Shown one piece after another: positions 10,996 through 22,024 of a stretch of 64,000 nucleotides of DNA. Source of the DNA: Albugo candida (taxonomy: Eukaryota > Oomycota > Peronosporomycetes > Albuginales); assembly GCA_040437565.1 (NCBI GenBank), contig JBDOQK010000044.1:62001-126000 (forward strand). The letters are read 5' to 3'. A model generated the notes under the pieces. The model had not been told where the DNA came from, made no database searches, and saw only the letters and a list, made by a program, of their open reading frames with translations. The first letter of the stretch is position 1. Each line of letters begins with the position of its first letter. A program made the position numbers and the translations under genes.

Positions 10996-13900
10996 ATGGG
11001 GAAGCTTAGGCTTGCATCGGGTCCGCCCCGGATTTATGAGATCCCCATGGGAGATGGAAGCGATCCACGTAGTTCAAACAGTCAGTATGAAGATGTAGTG
11101 TTAGCCATTCATCCAACATCACAGCTTCTTGCGGTAGTAAAGTCCACAGAGGTCACATTATGGATGCATTCTTTTACTCACATTACAGGCGCTTCTTCTG
11201 AGCCAGCAGACAGCATATTGGACACACTCAGTGATGAAAAGGGCTATGATGCGCATTATCTTTTTTCCTTCCCTCGTGAATTGCGCGGAAACACTCCCAC
11301 CCCCCCGAAAAAACGCACAAAGCCGCATGCAACAGTGTGGGCGTATTGGATCTCTTCGCTGCAGCTAATTATCAGTGAATGTGGGGCTACTAATTGGGAG
11401 CTGTACGAATTCAACGTGGACCACGCTAAAAGCAACTCAAAGCCATTCTCAGCACGTTTGACAACGCACTCTGTCGCCAAAATTCTCGGAAATGACGACA
11501 TCTCATCCTATAACTTCTCTTCATCCCCTCAGAACGAAGATACATTTGCATTCCTTACGCTCGTAACCACCGATTCCATCCCGATCCTATCGGTTCATCA
11601 AGGTCAAGACGAGACAAGACCAGGATACATCTCGAGTATGGCTGTTCTCCACTCTCATGTCTTTCTTGGGCTCTCAGATGGCTTCCTCGCAGTCATTCAT
11701 GTCCCCAGTCACTCAGCACCACGCACGACGACGTCAGGCGATTGGAAAATCGATTTGAAGCCTCATTTTGACTCTGAGAGCGCATCAAATTCCCAGGCCA
11801 GCTGTCATGCACTCAGTGGTGGCTCCATCTCTTTCGATACCGTCTTTCTCGTCGCGTGTTCATCCTCCCAATGCGTCCTTTTGGAGCTCAATATTCCTCT
11901 AAAACAGATCGAAAACTCTGTCTCAATACCAGAGCCTCCAACGACTTGCAAGCTCGTTTCTTGTGCTTTATTCGTGCAACAAACTACTCTTCTTGCGCTG
12001 GGATGGTCCAATAGCAAAACCAGCTTGATTCACATCGAGAAAGCCACCCATTCCGCGTCGATTTCGCTTCATTCCGTTGGAGAATTGAGCCTCGAGTCGG
12101 ATGGGTATCGTGCTTCTCAGCTCGGCTCGGTCGTTTCTATTGCTTGGGCAAGCGATGGAGCCGCTGTAGCGGTGGCTTACGAGAAACGAGGCTTCAGTCT
12201 TTTCTCCACCGACGGGAAACGGATCATGTCGAGTTTCCCTCATCAATATCAACCTGTTTCTCACGACAATGAGACCTGTATTCATGGAGCTTTCCAGGTA
12301 GCGTGGACGCTTCAAGACTCCCTGTTGCTCGTGACGCCTCGTCCTCATCACGCAGTACGTGCCTATGAGCCCGAGGAATTGTACATGGAGATTCAGACCG
12401 AGCTGTACAAAGACGAGGACGGATTTTGTATGTCATTGTCCGGGGCTTTGGGTCGTTGTGGAGCTTGGGTTCGTAGCTTTTCTCCTCGTCCAAGCAATCG
12501 AGAAGCAGGTTCGGCGGAAATGAACGGTAAAATCGATTCCGGGGACCTCATACTGAGTCTGGACGACGGTAAGGATCCAATGGATCTCGTGAATGTCCCA
12601 TTTCACGAGATAATCACTCGATTGAAAAGTGTTCCCACGCACACAAATGTATCCATTCGATTCCTTCGAATACAATGGGAAGCCATTTTCACACTTTTGA
12701 CAATTGCAATTGACAACGAAACCTTTTGCAATCGGAATCTCATCCAAATCCTCAAAGAAGACCCGGATCTTCACGCTCGTTTAGTGGGCTTACGCATGCA
12801 GAATCGTCATGGAGACTACACGACTCGATGGGATGCCGAGCTTGGACAGCAGAGTCTCTCATCCGATGGGATTTCGCGGTATGTTGACGCATGGAAGTCA
12901 CTAAAGGGAACATCAGCGACGCTGTCACGTCAAAAGTATGTGAAATTTATTTTTTCAGTTTTTCCGACGTGGAATCCCGTCGAAATTCTCACTGAAATTG
13001 CCGAGTTTTCCAAGCGTATCAATCATGCACGCTCATCGATCCTTATGGAGTATTCGATCATGCAGCAGGTTCCAATGTCGGGGATCGCGTCGTGCCTTCT
13101 CTTCCTTCAGGCTTCCAGCGCGTACGTTGTCGCATCTCGGGCCTTGGAAACGCCTTGGCAGCTGTCCACAGGCGCTCGATATACTGTTCCTCCGACATAT
13201 GCGCACGCACTACCACTTCGTTTGGCATCCTTCAGCAGCGATACACATCAGCTCGCAGTTGCTGGACAACGAGGCTTTTGTATTTTGAATCTTCTCACGG
13301 GAAAATGGCGCGGATTCGGCAATGTAGCGCAAGAATTGGATCGATATGTGACGGCTCTTTTGTGGCTGACAAATGATGTTATCGCGGTCGGACTCACCAA
13401 GGCGTCGGAGCATCATGAACGCGTGCATATTGAGGCGTATCCGCGCGATCATTTGGACGTGGAAGCTCGCGTAGCGTCTATCTCATTGACGAGCTCTCCA
13501 CCCGCTATTGCCAATGTCGCAAAGAAAGACGTTTGTATCATCGCAATGCAAGTCTGTGGGTCATTTTTATACTGTTTTGGATCGCGTAGCGTGTGGCAAA
13601 TTCGCATGGCAATGGATGCAAAAATCGATCGATTTGTAGTGTGTGAAAATCGGCATTTTCCATACACTTTAGCGAGGAAACTCGCTCAGGATGTCGAGGC
13701 TTTTGGTACGATTTCGACGTTTACATTGCTTCCACGTCTCGTGGATCTTGTGCATTCGGATGAGAAGAATGAGAGCAACGAAGGCAGCTGGATCAGTTCG
13801 GTCTTTCAATCGCTGATCCACGGGCAAGCCCCGGACCAATACGCAAATCAAGACGTTTTCCCTCGGTTTTTATTCCACGATTCCATGCAACAAGACGTTC

Positions 13901-15464
13901 TTTTATGGGATCCGGAGGCGCGATGGATGTACACTGTTGCAAGGAATGTGACTCGTATGGTGTTTTTCCATTTGTCGCTTGAGGAATGTCCGCTTTGGCC
14001 GCCGATGCTTCAAATGTTTGTAGGAATTCACGGTACTTGCGGACTTTCAATTTGGTTTCCGCTTTTGGATGGCGTTTTTCCGTCTCCTTCTGCGTCCTTC
14101 ACAAACGATGTGCATTCATTACGTCTATTTCTCCTCTGTCAAGATCCCTTGCGGTCGAAAACGCACGAGTTGGAATTCGGGACAGCGTGGCCGACCTGGG
14201 AATTATATCAGCAGGTTTTATGTGAGTACGGCATCCAGTTGGATGGAAATGCGAATACATCGTGTCAGGCCGTGTCAATCGCTTCTCCAAAATCCATTTC
14301 AAACGACTCGACGGTCGCGTTACAAATGACAATGTTACATGCTAACGTGACGATCGATTCCGATACCAATGTGCTTGGAATGGAGCCTTCTTTTGGTGTG
14401 TTGGTGGCTATCTCTCAAGATATCTTCTCTATGGTCGCTAGTGATGCTTCCATCACCTCTGTGTACGACGCTTTTGTGCGTGTGCAGCCGATTCTCCATG
14501 TGGCAATCGAGGTTTCCGTGCGTTGGAATCAATGGAAATGGGCCGAACAAATGCTTCAAACGCTTTGGGAAGAGTTCCCATACGCATCGACTGCGACGGA
14601 AATGCTCTTATGGAACGTTGTGGAGGGATTTCATGTCGGAATATACAGCGAGACGGAATGGAAGCGCGTGATTTCACTTGTGCGGCCTCGAGAATGGGAT
14701 ACAGAGAACACGATGAAGCGGGATTTTGCATTGGGAATCGACGAATATTGTGAGATAATCGCTCAGCTGGCACGCAAATGTGAGCCATCTCGCCGAAAAT
14801 CCATTTTTCGCTTCGCAGGCGACCCGTGCGATTTGATTTCTATCTGTAAAGCCCGAAAGCAATTGAAAACCGCAGCGAATTTTCTGATTTTATTGGACAC
14901 GAGCGAAAGTTTGGGATCGGAGGAAGCAGAGAATACGGAGATGATGAGAATTGTCGTATTTCGAAACAATTCTGCTGTCGAATTGGTGGAAATGTGTTTA
15001 AATGAGAAGGAATGGAAGTTGGCGGAGGAGATTGTTCGTGTGGTACGAAGGTGGCAAATTGTGTATTCACACGAAAAAAGCGATGGAAGAGAATGTATCG
15101 ATGAAAAGCTAGCGGAAATGGCATCTGGCGACTTGGAAACACGGAATTTTGAACGATTGGCGTGGATGTGTGATCATTTGCAAGCGAAATTGCCACCGAA
15201 TGGACGTGAGAAGGCAGAGAGCGATTTGGATGAGGAAATGATGGAATGGCTCTCGAATGAATTGCATCAGCGGTTCATTGTGTCGCATCGAGCGCTCGAA
15301 TTGCGGTACGTTTTTTTTTGAGATTTTGAAGTGAGACTGCAACGCTGAGACATTTCTGCTGAATGGTATCCAGGTACCTGTCTCAGGCTTTTCGAGAGGC
15401 GGCTTATAATAGGTGGAGTGCGGTAGTACAGAATGCGTTTGGAAGAAGTGATGCTTCTTTATAG
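10996..15464 (+). CDS. RIC1-like subunit of the Rab6/Ypt6 GEF, with PDZ-like insertion
   Basis: RIC1 pairs with RGP1 as the nucleotide exchange factor for Rab6/Ypt6 at the Golgi. The first exon runs to 15305; a 68-nt intron (15306-15373, GT-AG) leads to a second exon to 15464, so the end reads ALELRYLSQAFREAAYNRWS rather than stopping in the intron. The protein is about 1471 residues. The N-terminal half has beta-propeller-like repeats. The C-terminal half has the RIC1 domain (FFHLSLEECPLWPPMLQMF) and the family block KARKQLKTAANFLILLDTSE near residue 1285. Between them, at about 468-560, is a PDZ-like module with GAWVRSFSP, then GKIDSGDLILSLDDGKDP and HTNVSIRFLR. I know of no PDZ domain in animal or yeast RIC1. 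The RIC1 call is strong; the PDZ call is good. Confidence 0.82.
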
Positions 15465-15503
15465 CCAATTAGAACAGTAGTGATTATTGACCAATTGTAC
15501 GAA

Positions 15504-15860
15504 ATGCTGTCAATACGACACCAATGGATCGCTGCTCGGTGCGTTCGATTGAGACGTTTTTGTAGCTCTCAAAGCGCCTCTGACGTCGAGATGGGTATGA
15601 AAACAAAGCTGATGGAGAGTTTGAAAGCGAGTGATGTTCAGGTCACCGATGTATCCGGTGGATGTGGCAGTATGTATAATATAAAAGTGGTGTCCTCGCA
15701 ATTCGAAGGCAAATCGCGCGTTATACAGCATCGAATGGTTAACGAGGTACATTTGAACAACCCCCTTGACATCGAACGCTGACACACTCTCCAGGTCCTT
15801 AAGAATGAAATCAAAGGCATGCATGGACTTACAATTCGAACAGAAACGCCGGCAAAGTAG
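15504..15860 (+). CDS. BOLA3: Mitochondrial BolA-like protein 3
   Basis: Two exons, 15504-15746 and 15795-15860, with a 48-nt intron, encode 102 residues. BOLA3 works with glutaredoxin 5 and NFU1 in delivering iron-sulfur clusters to mitochondrial lipoate synthase and complexes I and II. The BolA core reads [20 protein letters not shown], then [10 protein letters not shown], and exon 2 completes [18 protein letters not shown], close to human BOLA3 throughout. The cluster-ligand Cys (SGGCGSMY) and the conserved His (IQHRMV) are present. The first 20 residues ([20 protein letters not shown]) are basic and free of acids, as expected of a mitochondrial targeting peptide, which supports the ATG at 15504. 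It starts only 40 nt after the RIC1-like stop, so the two genes are tightly packed. Confidence 0.92.
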
Positions 15861-16048
15861 CATGTAACCCAAAACCGGTTTTTTATTCATGTGCGACTTG
15901 TACATTCGCGTCACACGCGATTCTCGTCCAACATGACTGTCACATTGCACGAGAATGATGGTTGCTGCAGAATTGCTCGAAGAATGTTACGCCAATTTGA
16001 ACGTTGAACCGCCAACACTCTTTTTCCTCTATTGTTGGCTCTTCCGTC

Positions 16049-16780
16049 ATGACCGACTCTGCTCTCCTTGCGTCCATGTACGCAAAAAATCGTCGACGAA
16101 TCCATTTTGACGTCATCCAACTTCAAAAGTATTATCATCTTCCGCTACGATCGGTAGGAATGCGTGCTGCAAATAAGGCGTAAAAGCGATCTACTTTGAT
16201 GTTGCAGGCAGCTGAGCGACTTGGTGTTTGTGAGGCAGCACTGAAGCGAATCTGTCGGCGTAATTCCATTCGACGGTGGCCTTATCGTCAGATTTCTTCG
16301 ATTTTGAGACGGATGACGCAGCTTCAGACCATCAAAGCCACAAAAAGAGAGTTGGACGAGTCGAAAGACTTTCTCCTACCCCATGAGCTTGGACATTTGA
16401 GAGCACAAGCACGAGAGGAGCAACACGATGCTTGTTCAGAGCAAGAAGCTATGACTTCCATTTCGCGGATCCAGCAAGAGCTGGACGCGTTAGAGGCAGA
16501 AAAGAATCGAGTGGTTGCAACTGCTCATCTCTCCAAGCAGCTTTCAAAACGCACAAATCGATTACAGCGAATTTTACCCGATTATGATCAGTGCTCTTCC
16601 CACAAAGCGTCCATTCGCCAAAGTGCCACGCGCGAATTGCACGTGCTGGCTACTGTATGCACCGGGGAAGCCAATCCATCCTCCGGTACCCACACATTGG
16701 CAGAGGCACCTATGTATCAAGCGCATGACGCTTTTGCAGCGCATGTGATCATGTCGTTCCGAACAGGGTCAACATTGTAA
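16049..16780 (+). CDS. RWP-RK domain protein
   Basis: Two exons, 16049-16153 and 16208-16780, with a 54-nt intron give 225 residues. Across the junction the sequence reads ITFDVIQ-type helix (IHFDVIQLQKYYHLPLRS) into AAERLGVCEAALKRICRR, then the hallmark RRWPYRQISSILRRM. This is the RWP-RK DNA-binding domain known from plant NIN-like and minus-dominance regulators and also found in stramenopiles. The motif has Gln where the name-giving Lys often stands. After the domain (residues 15-75) comes a helical, charged stretch to about 165 that may dimerise, and a short tail without recognised features. No nitrate-sensing GAF or PB1 domains are present. It probably acts as a small transcription factor; targets cannot be inferred. 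Confidence 0.88.
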
Positions 16781-16868
16781 TTTGTGAATGCCTTAAGATT
16801 ATATTTGCAGTATTTTCAATAAGAGCCTCAAATACAAGCGCGCTGGCGTACCGTATTCCGCAAAATGA

Positions 16869-18113
16869 CTAGAAGCTCAATAATGCTCCGACAGGAACAT
16901 GATCGCTACCTTTCACGTTTTCTCGAACAAATGAATCTTTCTACAAGAAACCGTCCAACCAACGTGATGATTAACTTTCATTTCGCGAGACGTATCGAAA
17001 TACGTACCACTTTATCGATGAATCGCTCCGAAACCACAACATAATCGAGTCGCCATCCTTTATTCCGCGTCCGTGCGTTAAAGCGATACGACCAGTACGT
17101 GAATTGCTTCTTCTCAGGATAGAATTGGCGAAACGTATCCACGTAACCAGACTGTAATGCGTCTCCAAAGTTCTTCCGCTCAGCATCAGTGAATCCCGGG
17201 GTTTTATTTCTCTGTCAAGAAAACGTCATAAGTGATCCAATGTGCAAAAGTTAAGGTACAGTACATTGCTTTTGGGATCGTGTATATCGATATCCTGATG
17301 TGCTACATTGAGGTCTCCACACCATATAACAGCTTTTTCGGATTCTTTCTCAAGTGACTGAAGCGTTTGTAACAACACTGCATCCCACTTTGTAGTACGT
17401 TCTCCTAAGCGCTCCAACTTCATACCGGAATTCGGCACATAGGTGTGAACCATCCAAAATCTCTCAAACTCGAGCGCGAGAAATCTACCTTCCGATGACC
17501 CTAAAGTACTGTCATCTAAGTGCGATCGAACCTGTAGTGGCTTCAATTTGGAGCATACGGCTGTCCCCGCATAACCTTTCTTCTGTGCACAAGACCAATA
17601 CTGGAATGGATACTGTGGTAAAAGATCTTCCATCTTCTGCACTTGCGCGCTATTGATCTTGGTCTCACTCAGGCAAATGACATCAGCATTTTCCTCCAGC
17701 ACATATGCTTGGAAATATTGACCCTCATCGTGCTTTAGAAGCGCGCGAAGTCCATTCACATTCCAGGCAATGATTTTCAGCGAGTCTGTGGGTGCATTTA
17801 TTTTTGTCTCCAGGCCAAACGTTGGGCGAACTTCCTTGCAGTACGCCTCCATTTCACTCGATAGAGGTCGTAGAGTCTGTTTCAATGGACGAACGATGGT
17901 GCAGAGCGATGTTTTAGAATCGCTTTTGGTAAAGAATGCATTCCAAGCTTTTGCCTGTGAATTTGCGTTCTCGTGAGTAGGCGCGGACGGATTTTGGCCA
18001 GGTTCGAATTTTCCGATAGTCTCTGATGTCTGCTTTGATGACAAATTATTCGATCGACATGCCGTTCGCAATCGCTTTGTAGTCGTTTTTGCCGCTGTCT
18101 TTGTTCGTTTCAT
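16869..18113 (-). CDS. AP endonuclease (exonuclease III family)
   Basis: This enzyme cuts the DNA backbone 5' of abasic sites in base-excision repair. Three exons, 18113-17265, 17211-17008 and 16940-16869, with introns of 53 and 67 nt give 374 residues. The catalytic domain begins near residue 110 with IIAWNVNGLRA, followed by VICLSETKI (metal-binding Glu), GYAGTAVCSK, HTYVPNSG, the WCGDLNVAH block (Asp and Asn), TYWSYRFNARTRNKGWRLDY, and in the last exon GSDHVPVGALL (catalytic Asp-His). All key residues are present. The first 110 residues are basic and low in structure, starting MKRTKTAAKTTTKRLR, and look like a nuclear signal. Architecture matches the APE1/Exo III type rather than the longer APE2 with a GRF finger. 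Confidence 0.93.
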
Positions 18114-18760
18114 GGTCGATCGGAGGTTTTACGTATTAATATCCAATTGCCAGCAAGAATGGTACTTTTTGTTCAATAAGACGACGTAAAGGCTCCAGTC
18201 TAAAGCTCAAGTTTCATTCAGAACCAATCCGAGTCAAGGCTGGTTGGGAAGGCAACGCTGCTGCGCTGATCAGCTCCGACTGGATGAAAATAAAGAAATA
18301 GAGGAATGACTTAATTGAGAGTTCCGTGAGAATCAGTGCGTGCGCTCTATTTGAATTACGTCTGCTGTCGCAATATCATACGGTATTAGCTGTGCCTATG
18401 CTCTACAAAACATGTGCTGCGATATAAAAGTATTCCCTTTAGTGCACGGACGCATTGTTTTGTCCTGTCCTCTATCCTCTTTTCTACGGACTTCTAGCTC
18501 CTAATTTGCCAACTCTCAAAATATAAATTTATAAAATTAAGAGTCAGTTCTAAGAAGTTATAAGAGTCCCCAAACTCTGCTTTTCCGAGTTGGTGGCAAT
18601 TGTTTACGATCGATCGAAAATACAAATATCAGCTATTCCTACTGCGGCGATACAACGGCGCCCGCGCAAAACGCATTCAAATTGAATCGGAGTCTCCTTC
18701 AGCCGCAAAGTGTATCTCCGCAGAGCATTTCTATTCACGTGAACCAGACGCGGTTACATC
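18114..18760. other. Intergenic between divergent genes
   Basis: The AP endonuclease starts leftward at 18113 and the next gene starts rightward at 18761, so both promoters must be in this 647-nt stretch. I see an AT-rich tract around 18520-18545 but no further gene. A frame at 18600-18803 overlaps the next gene's first exon in another phase. Confidence 0.5.
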
Positions 18761-19771
18761 ATGTCTGCGATTACGATTATATGTTTTGGTTTCCTCACGT
18801 TAGGTACGTCCTTTCATTCATGTCTATATATGTAATATCGAGATGTTGTAGTAGCATTTGCGGATGACACGGTCAATCCTTCACTCTGCTTACGTGTAGA
18901 GACTTGTAATAGAGGCGGATTGTCACTCACATGCAACATCACCAAATTCCAGTGCCCGCCTTGCGTGGCCTTTGATACGAATGGCTGCTTCGAGACGCTG
19001 AATGGCGTTTGTCCGTTTGGTTTTAATTGTGCAGATGCTTGGAATGAAATGAAAGGATTGATTCCACGTTCCGATAATCAGACAAAGACCAATACGAAGC
19101 CTGATACACCTGAAAATCGGACCAAGGAAGCTCCAGTAACGACAACGATTCCTGCACCGACTTTACCTCCTCAAACGGAGAATCCTAGTCCGACACCTTC
19201 TGGATCCAATATGAGTGTGATATTTGCAATCATTGGTGCGGCGATCGGGGTCATTGCTGTTGCGGTCATTTTCCTCACATTAGTCCGTCGATCTCGAGCT
19301 GCTAATGACGACGACGAAGAGATGATCAGCACGTCGTCAGGATACAAAAGTGGAGTTCGTCATAGTGACGTCAAGCCTCCCGTCAATTTTACCCAATTCC
19401 ACACAAACAATGAATTTGAAGCTCGATCCGCGTCGTTTGTATCGTCATCACGATCACAGTCTCGAGTGGATCCGGTGCTTGCGTCTAGTGTAGCTAGCTA
19501 TTACAATCAGTCTCGACCAATTAGCAGTCCTGGATGTAGACGTTCCACGATAGGTGTGGCAAGACCAGTGATTCCACCAGGCCCTAGTCGACTATCTGGG
19601 TACTCCACATCATCGAATCCTATGGCACCGTCAGCCACAGAAAATTCTTCCTCAGTAGCGGCTCCTAACTCTGCAGGTTTGGATGTATACGCTGCCGAGT
19701 ACCGGACAGGGCCTTATGTTCAGAACATCGTGGAATCGCCACGTTCAAGGAGAGAATCTTACGAATTTTAG
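18761..19771 (+). CDS. Predicted type I membrane protein with Cys-rich ectodomain
   Basis: Two exons, 18761-18803 and 18852-19771, joined by a 48-nt intron, encode 320 residues. Splicing makes a classic signal peptide, MSAITIICFGFLTLVAFADD, with cleavage expected after AFA; without the intron there is no such leader. The ectodomain at about 20-75 is rich in cysteines (CNITKFQCPPC, CFETLNGVCPFGFNC) and may bind ligand or be disulfide-locked. It is followed by a Thr/Pro-rich stalk (TTTIPAPTLPPQTENPSPTP). One membrane span lies at about 134-160 and ends in RRSR, placing the remaining 160 Ser-rich residues in the cytosol, with possible phosphorylation sites. I do not recognise a family. A surface receptor or adhesin is possible but unproven. 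Confidence 0.72.
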
Positions 19772-20037
19772 AGCCTGTACTGTGGATAGTGGTTTTTGTT
19801 ATTTTGATGAAAGAACTGGGCACTTTTTGAAATAATCTCAAACATCCGCATCTCAAGAAGTGGGTCGTGACGTCCTAATTCCGGTGGATTCATTGGAATG
19901 TGATGAACATTACTTTCAGATACAGTACAATACTAATCCCAATATGATAGTGAGTGAGTGGATCAAGCTACGTAACGCTACCTTTACAAAAACGTGAGTT
20001 TTGCTTCCCAAATCGATTTACCACAATTCTGTGATTA

Positions 20038-20463
20038 TTAGAGTTTGTCCATTTTATCGAATCGACCTCCACCGGGATTACGTCGCTTTAGCTCGGCGCG
20101 ATCCGCTTTTCTGAAATCAAATGTACAGGAGTGTTGATCCGCGTACCGATGCTGGTTACAGTATACGTAACCACATCGGCATTCGACTGCGGTGATTCCA
20201 ATTTTTTTCTTGCATTCCCAACACTTTTTCTTATTCAGTTGTAGAGGCTTTGATTCGTTTACATCGATTCTCCCTTCCTGTTGTTTTTCATCATGTTGTG
20301 CTTTCAAAGAGTTTTGATGTTTGTCAGTCGAAATTGATGCATTTGGCGAACCATCTGACATGACCTTTTTCCAGCAAACTGAACACATACCGCCATTTGC
20401 AGCTGACCCAAAAAATCCGCACTTATTCGCGCATAACTGGCTGTCGTCTTGCTTCTGCTGCAT
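20038..20463 (-). CDS. A20/AN1 zinc-finger stress-associated protein
   Basis: A 141-residue single-exon protein with an A20 finger near the N-terminus (LCANKCGFFGSAANGGMCSVC) and an AN1 finger near the C-terminus. The AN1 finger opens CWECKKKIGITAVECRCG, continues YCNQHRYADQHSC, and has the full set of Cys and His ligands. The ending FDFRKADRAELKRRNPGGG is the usual tail of plant stress-associated proteins and of animal ZFAND5/6. A20 fingers of this family bind ubiquitin, and members act in proteasome coupling or stress signalling. The spacing between fingers is a polar linker. Length and order match the family. Confidence 0.92.
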   Translation of the reverse strand: MQQKQDDSQLCANKCGFFGSAANGGMCSVCWKKVMSDGSPNASISTDKHQNSLKAQHDEKQQEGRIDVNESKPLQLNKKKCWECKKKIGITAVECRCGYVYCNQHRYADQHSCTFDFRKADRAELKRRNPGGGRFDKMDKL

Positions 20464-20476
20464 GAAGGCTCAAGTA

Positions 20477-20622
20477 GTACGAGGAGAATTATTTACGTTN
20501 NNNNNNNNNNNNNNNNNNNNNNNNNNNNNNNNNNNNNNNNNNNNNNNNNNNNNNNNNNNNNNNNNNNNNNNNNNNNNNNNNNNNNNNNNNNNNNNNNNNG
20601 TACGAGGAGAATTATTTACGTT
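20477..20622. other. Assembly gap with short duplicated flanks
   Basis: A 100-N gap at 20500-20599 is bounded by the same 23 nt on both sides (20477-20499 and 20600-20622). It falls just upstream of the A20/AN1 start, so the promoter sequence is incomplete or duplicated. Confidence 0.85.
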
Positions 20623-20799
20623 TCAAGCTCACGGCTGATACGTATACTATACATCTAGTATACATCTGCTCGAATATAAGTCAACATCTCGACGAAAAGA
20701 ATCGCCTCGTCCTCTCTGCGACATGCGTCTCCAACTGGCTAGTACTATCGCATGCAAGCCGTGAGGTACACTTTGCAAAATTCACTGGAAACTTCACGT

Positions 20800-21031
20800 A
20801 TGGCTATCACATTTGGAGATATCCCGCGGCTTATCTGTTCCGTCCTTTTGCCACCTTTGGGTGTGTTCTTCCAAGTGGGATGCACAAGAGACTTGGCCAT
20901 CAACATTCTTTTGACCATTTTGGGGTGCGTGCATTGCATGTTTGTATTCTCGACCTCGACTTCATTTTCACGTCATTTGTAGCTATATTCCAGGAATCAT
21001 ACATGCAGTATACATTCTCATCAGAGAATGA
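20800..21031 (+). CDS. PMP3-family plasma membrane proteolipid
   Basis: Two exons, 20800-20924 and 20983-21031, with a 58-nt intron encode 57 residues, the usual size of PMP3/RCI2 (UPF0057). The sequence has both membrane spans: ICSVLLPPLGVFFQVGCTRD and then INILLTILGYIPGIIHAVYI. The conserved LPPLGVF and GYIPGIIHA blocks are intact only when the intron is removed. Yeast Pmp3 and plant RCI2 proteins affect membrane potential and tolerance to salt and cold. An in-frame upstream ATG at 20752 would add 16 residues, but the shorter start fits the family. The next gene downstream is a second PMP3 copy, so this is a tandem pair. Confidence 0.88.
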
Positions 21032-21324
21032 GACTATATCAAGATTTATTTACATTGCCGTCATCAACTCCGCTTTAATTACAATAAACGTCGTTCTTTC
21101 CGTACCAAAGCACACTTATCGTCGATTCCTTCTCATTAAATCATAAAAATAATATCATAAGTCTCTTCAATTACATGCAACACCTTTACGCTCTATATAT
21201 TTCTGTATACAGCATCTTACTTGACCTAAATTGCAATAAACGACAACACTTCCTTCGTGACATGAAAGCGAGCACTTTTCTCGTGCGTTTACTGATGTCA
21301 TAACGGTCTGTTGGCACTCGCAGA

Positions 21325-21759
21325 ATGGCCAAATCGGAAGCGCATGCAAAGGAAATCGAGACCATTGCCATCCCTGCGGCCATATGGTGGGAGGAGAGTC
21401 CTCCGGTTCAGCGAACGACAGCGACTCCAATAACACCATTACATTACCACGAACACTCGGACACAAAGAACACAGAGGATACAAAGCGTGATGCTGAGCT
21501 ATGCTGCTACAAAGCCGCATTAAGTGTCTGTGCATTCCTACTCCCACCATTGGGCGTATTTCTACAGACAGGTTGCGATAAAAACCTGATCATTAACATT
21601 CTCCTCACAATCATCGGGTCCGTGCAATTAACTCGTGTATTAACACAAACTAACACACAAAGCAGGTGGGTACCCGGGATCATTCACGCTCTATTTGTAA
21701 TTCTCACCACAAAACGTCCATTCATCGACTCCAATCAGCAGACACAAACAATCGTCTGA
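21325..21759 (+). CDS. PMP3-family proteolipid with N-terminal extension
   Basis: Two exons, 21325-21617 and 21666-21759, with a 48-nt intron encode 128 residues. The PMP3 core spans about residues 64-118: FLLPPLGVFLQTGCDKNLII, then ILLTIIGWVPGIIHALFVI, with the intron at the same place and phase as in the neighbour copy, proof of tandem duplication. Unlike the neighbour it has about 60 extra N-terminal residues, polar and rich in Thr, Glu and His, plus a short polar tail. Extended PMP3 proteins with cytosolic tails are known in fungi and plants; the role of this extension is unknown. The methionine at 21325 is the first in frame and gives a long leader; no shorter start fits better. Confidence 0.85.
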   Translation: MAKSEAHAKEIETIAIPAAIWWEESPPVQRTTATPITPLHYHEHSDTKNTEDTKRDAELCCYKAALSVCAFLLPPLGVFLQTGCDKNLIINILLTIIGSVQLTRVLTQTNTQSRWVPGIIHALFVILTTKRPFIDSNQQTQTIV

Positions 21760-22024
21760 CACTAACAATTCGCTTTCCATTTTCTAAAAAAAAGAATTCA
21801 AATGATTGGCTATCATATCTTCCTTTTCAACCAATCCCATCCTTTCGCGCTATCTTCACGAAAGACGCGGAAATAGCTCTAAAAAAATCGAATGTTCGCT
21901 TCGTCCTGCGTGATTGGGTGATTCCTACATTCTGTGCGCGCACCAGCTGGTAGACAGATGCATATGGCACGTCTCTACCCCTACAAACGATTCATTTCGG
22001 CTTTCCCATCCACAATACGTGTCA

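Noticed and set aside
15307-15321. Stop codon at 15321 as the end of the RIC1-like protein
   Set aside because: A GT-AG intron starting at 15306 removes it and extends the protein in frame with helical sequence typical of the family's end.
15480-15503. Upstream GTG start for BOLA3
   Set aside because: The in-frame ATG at 15504 starts a typical mitochondrial targeting peptide, while the extra residues before it are acidic.
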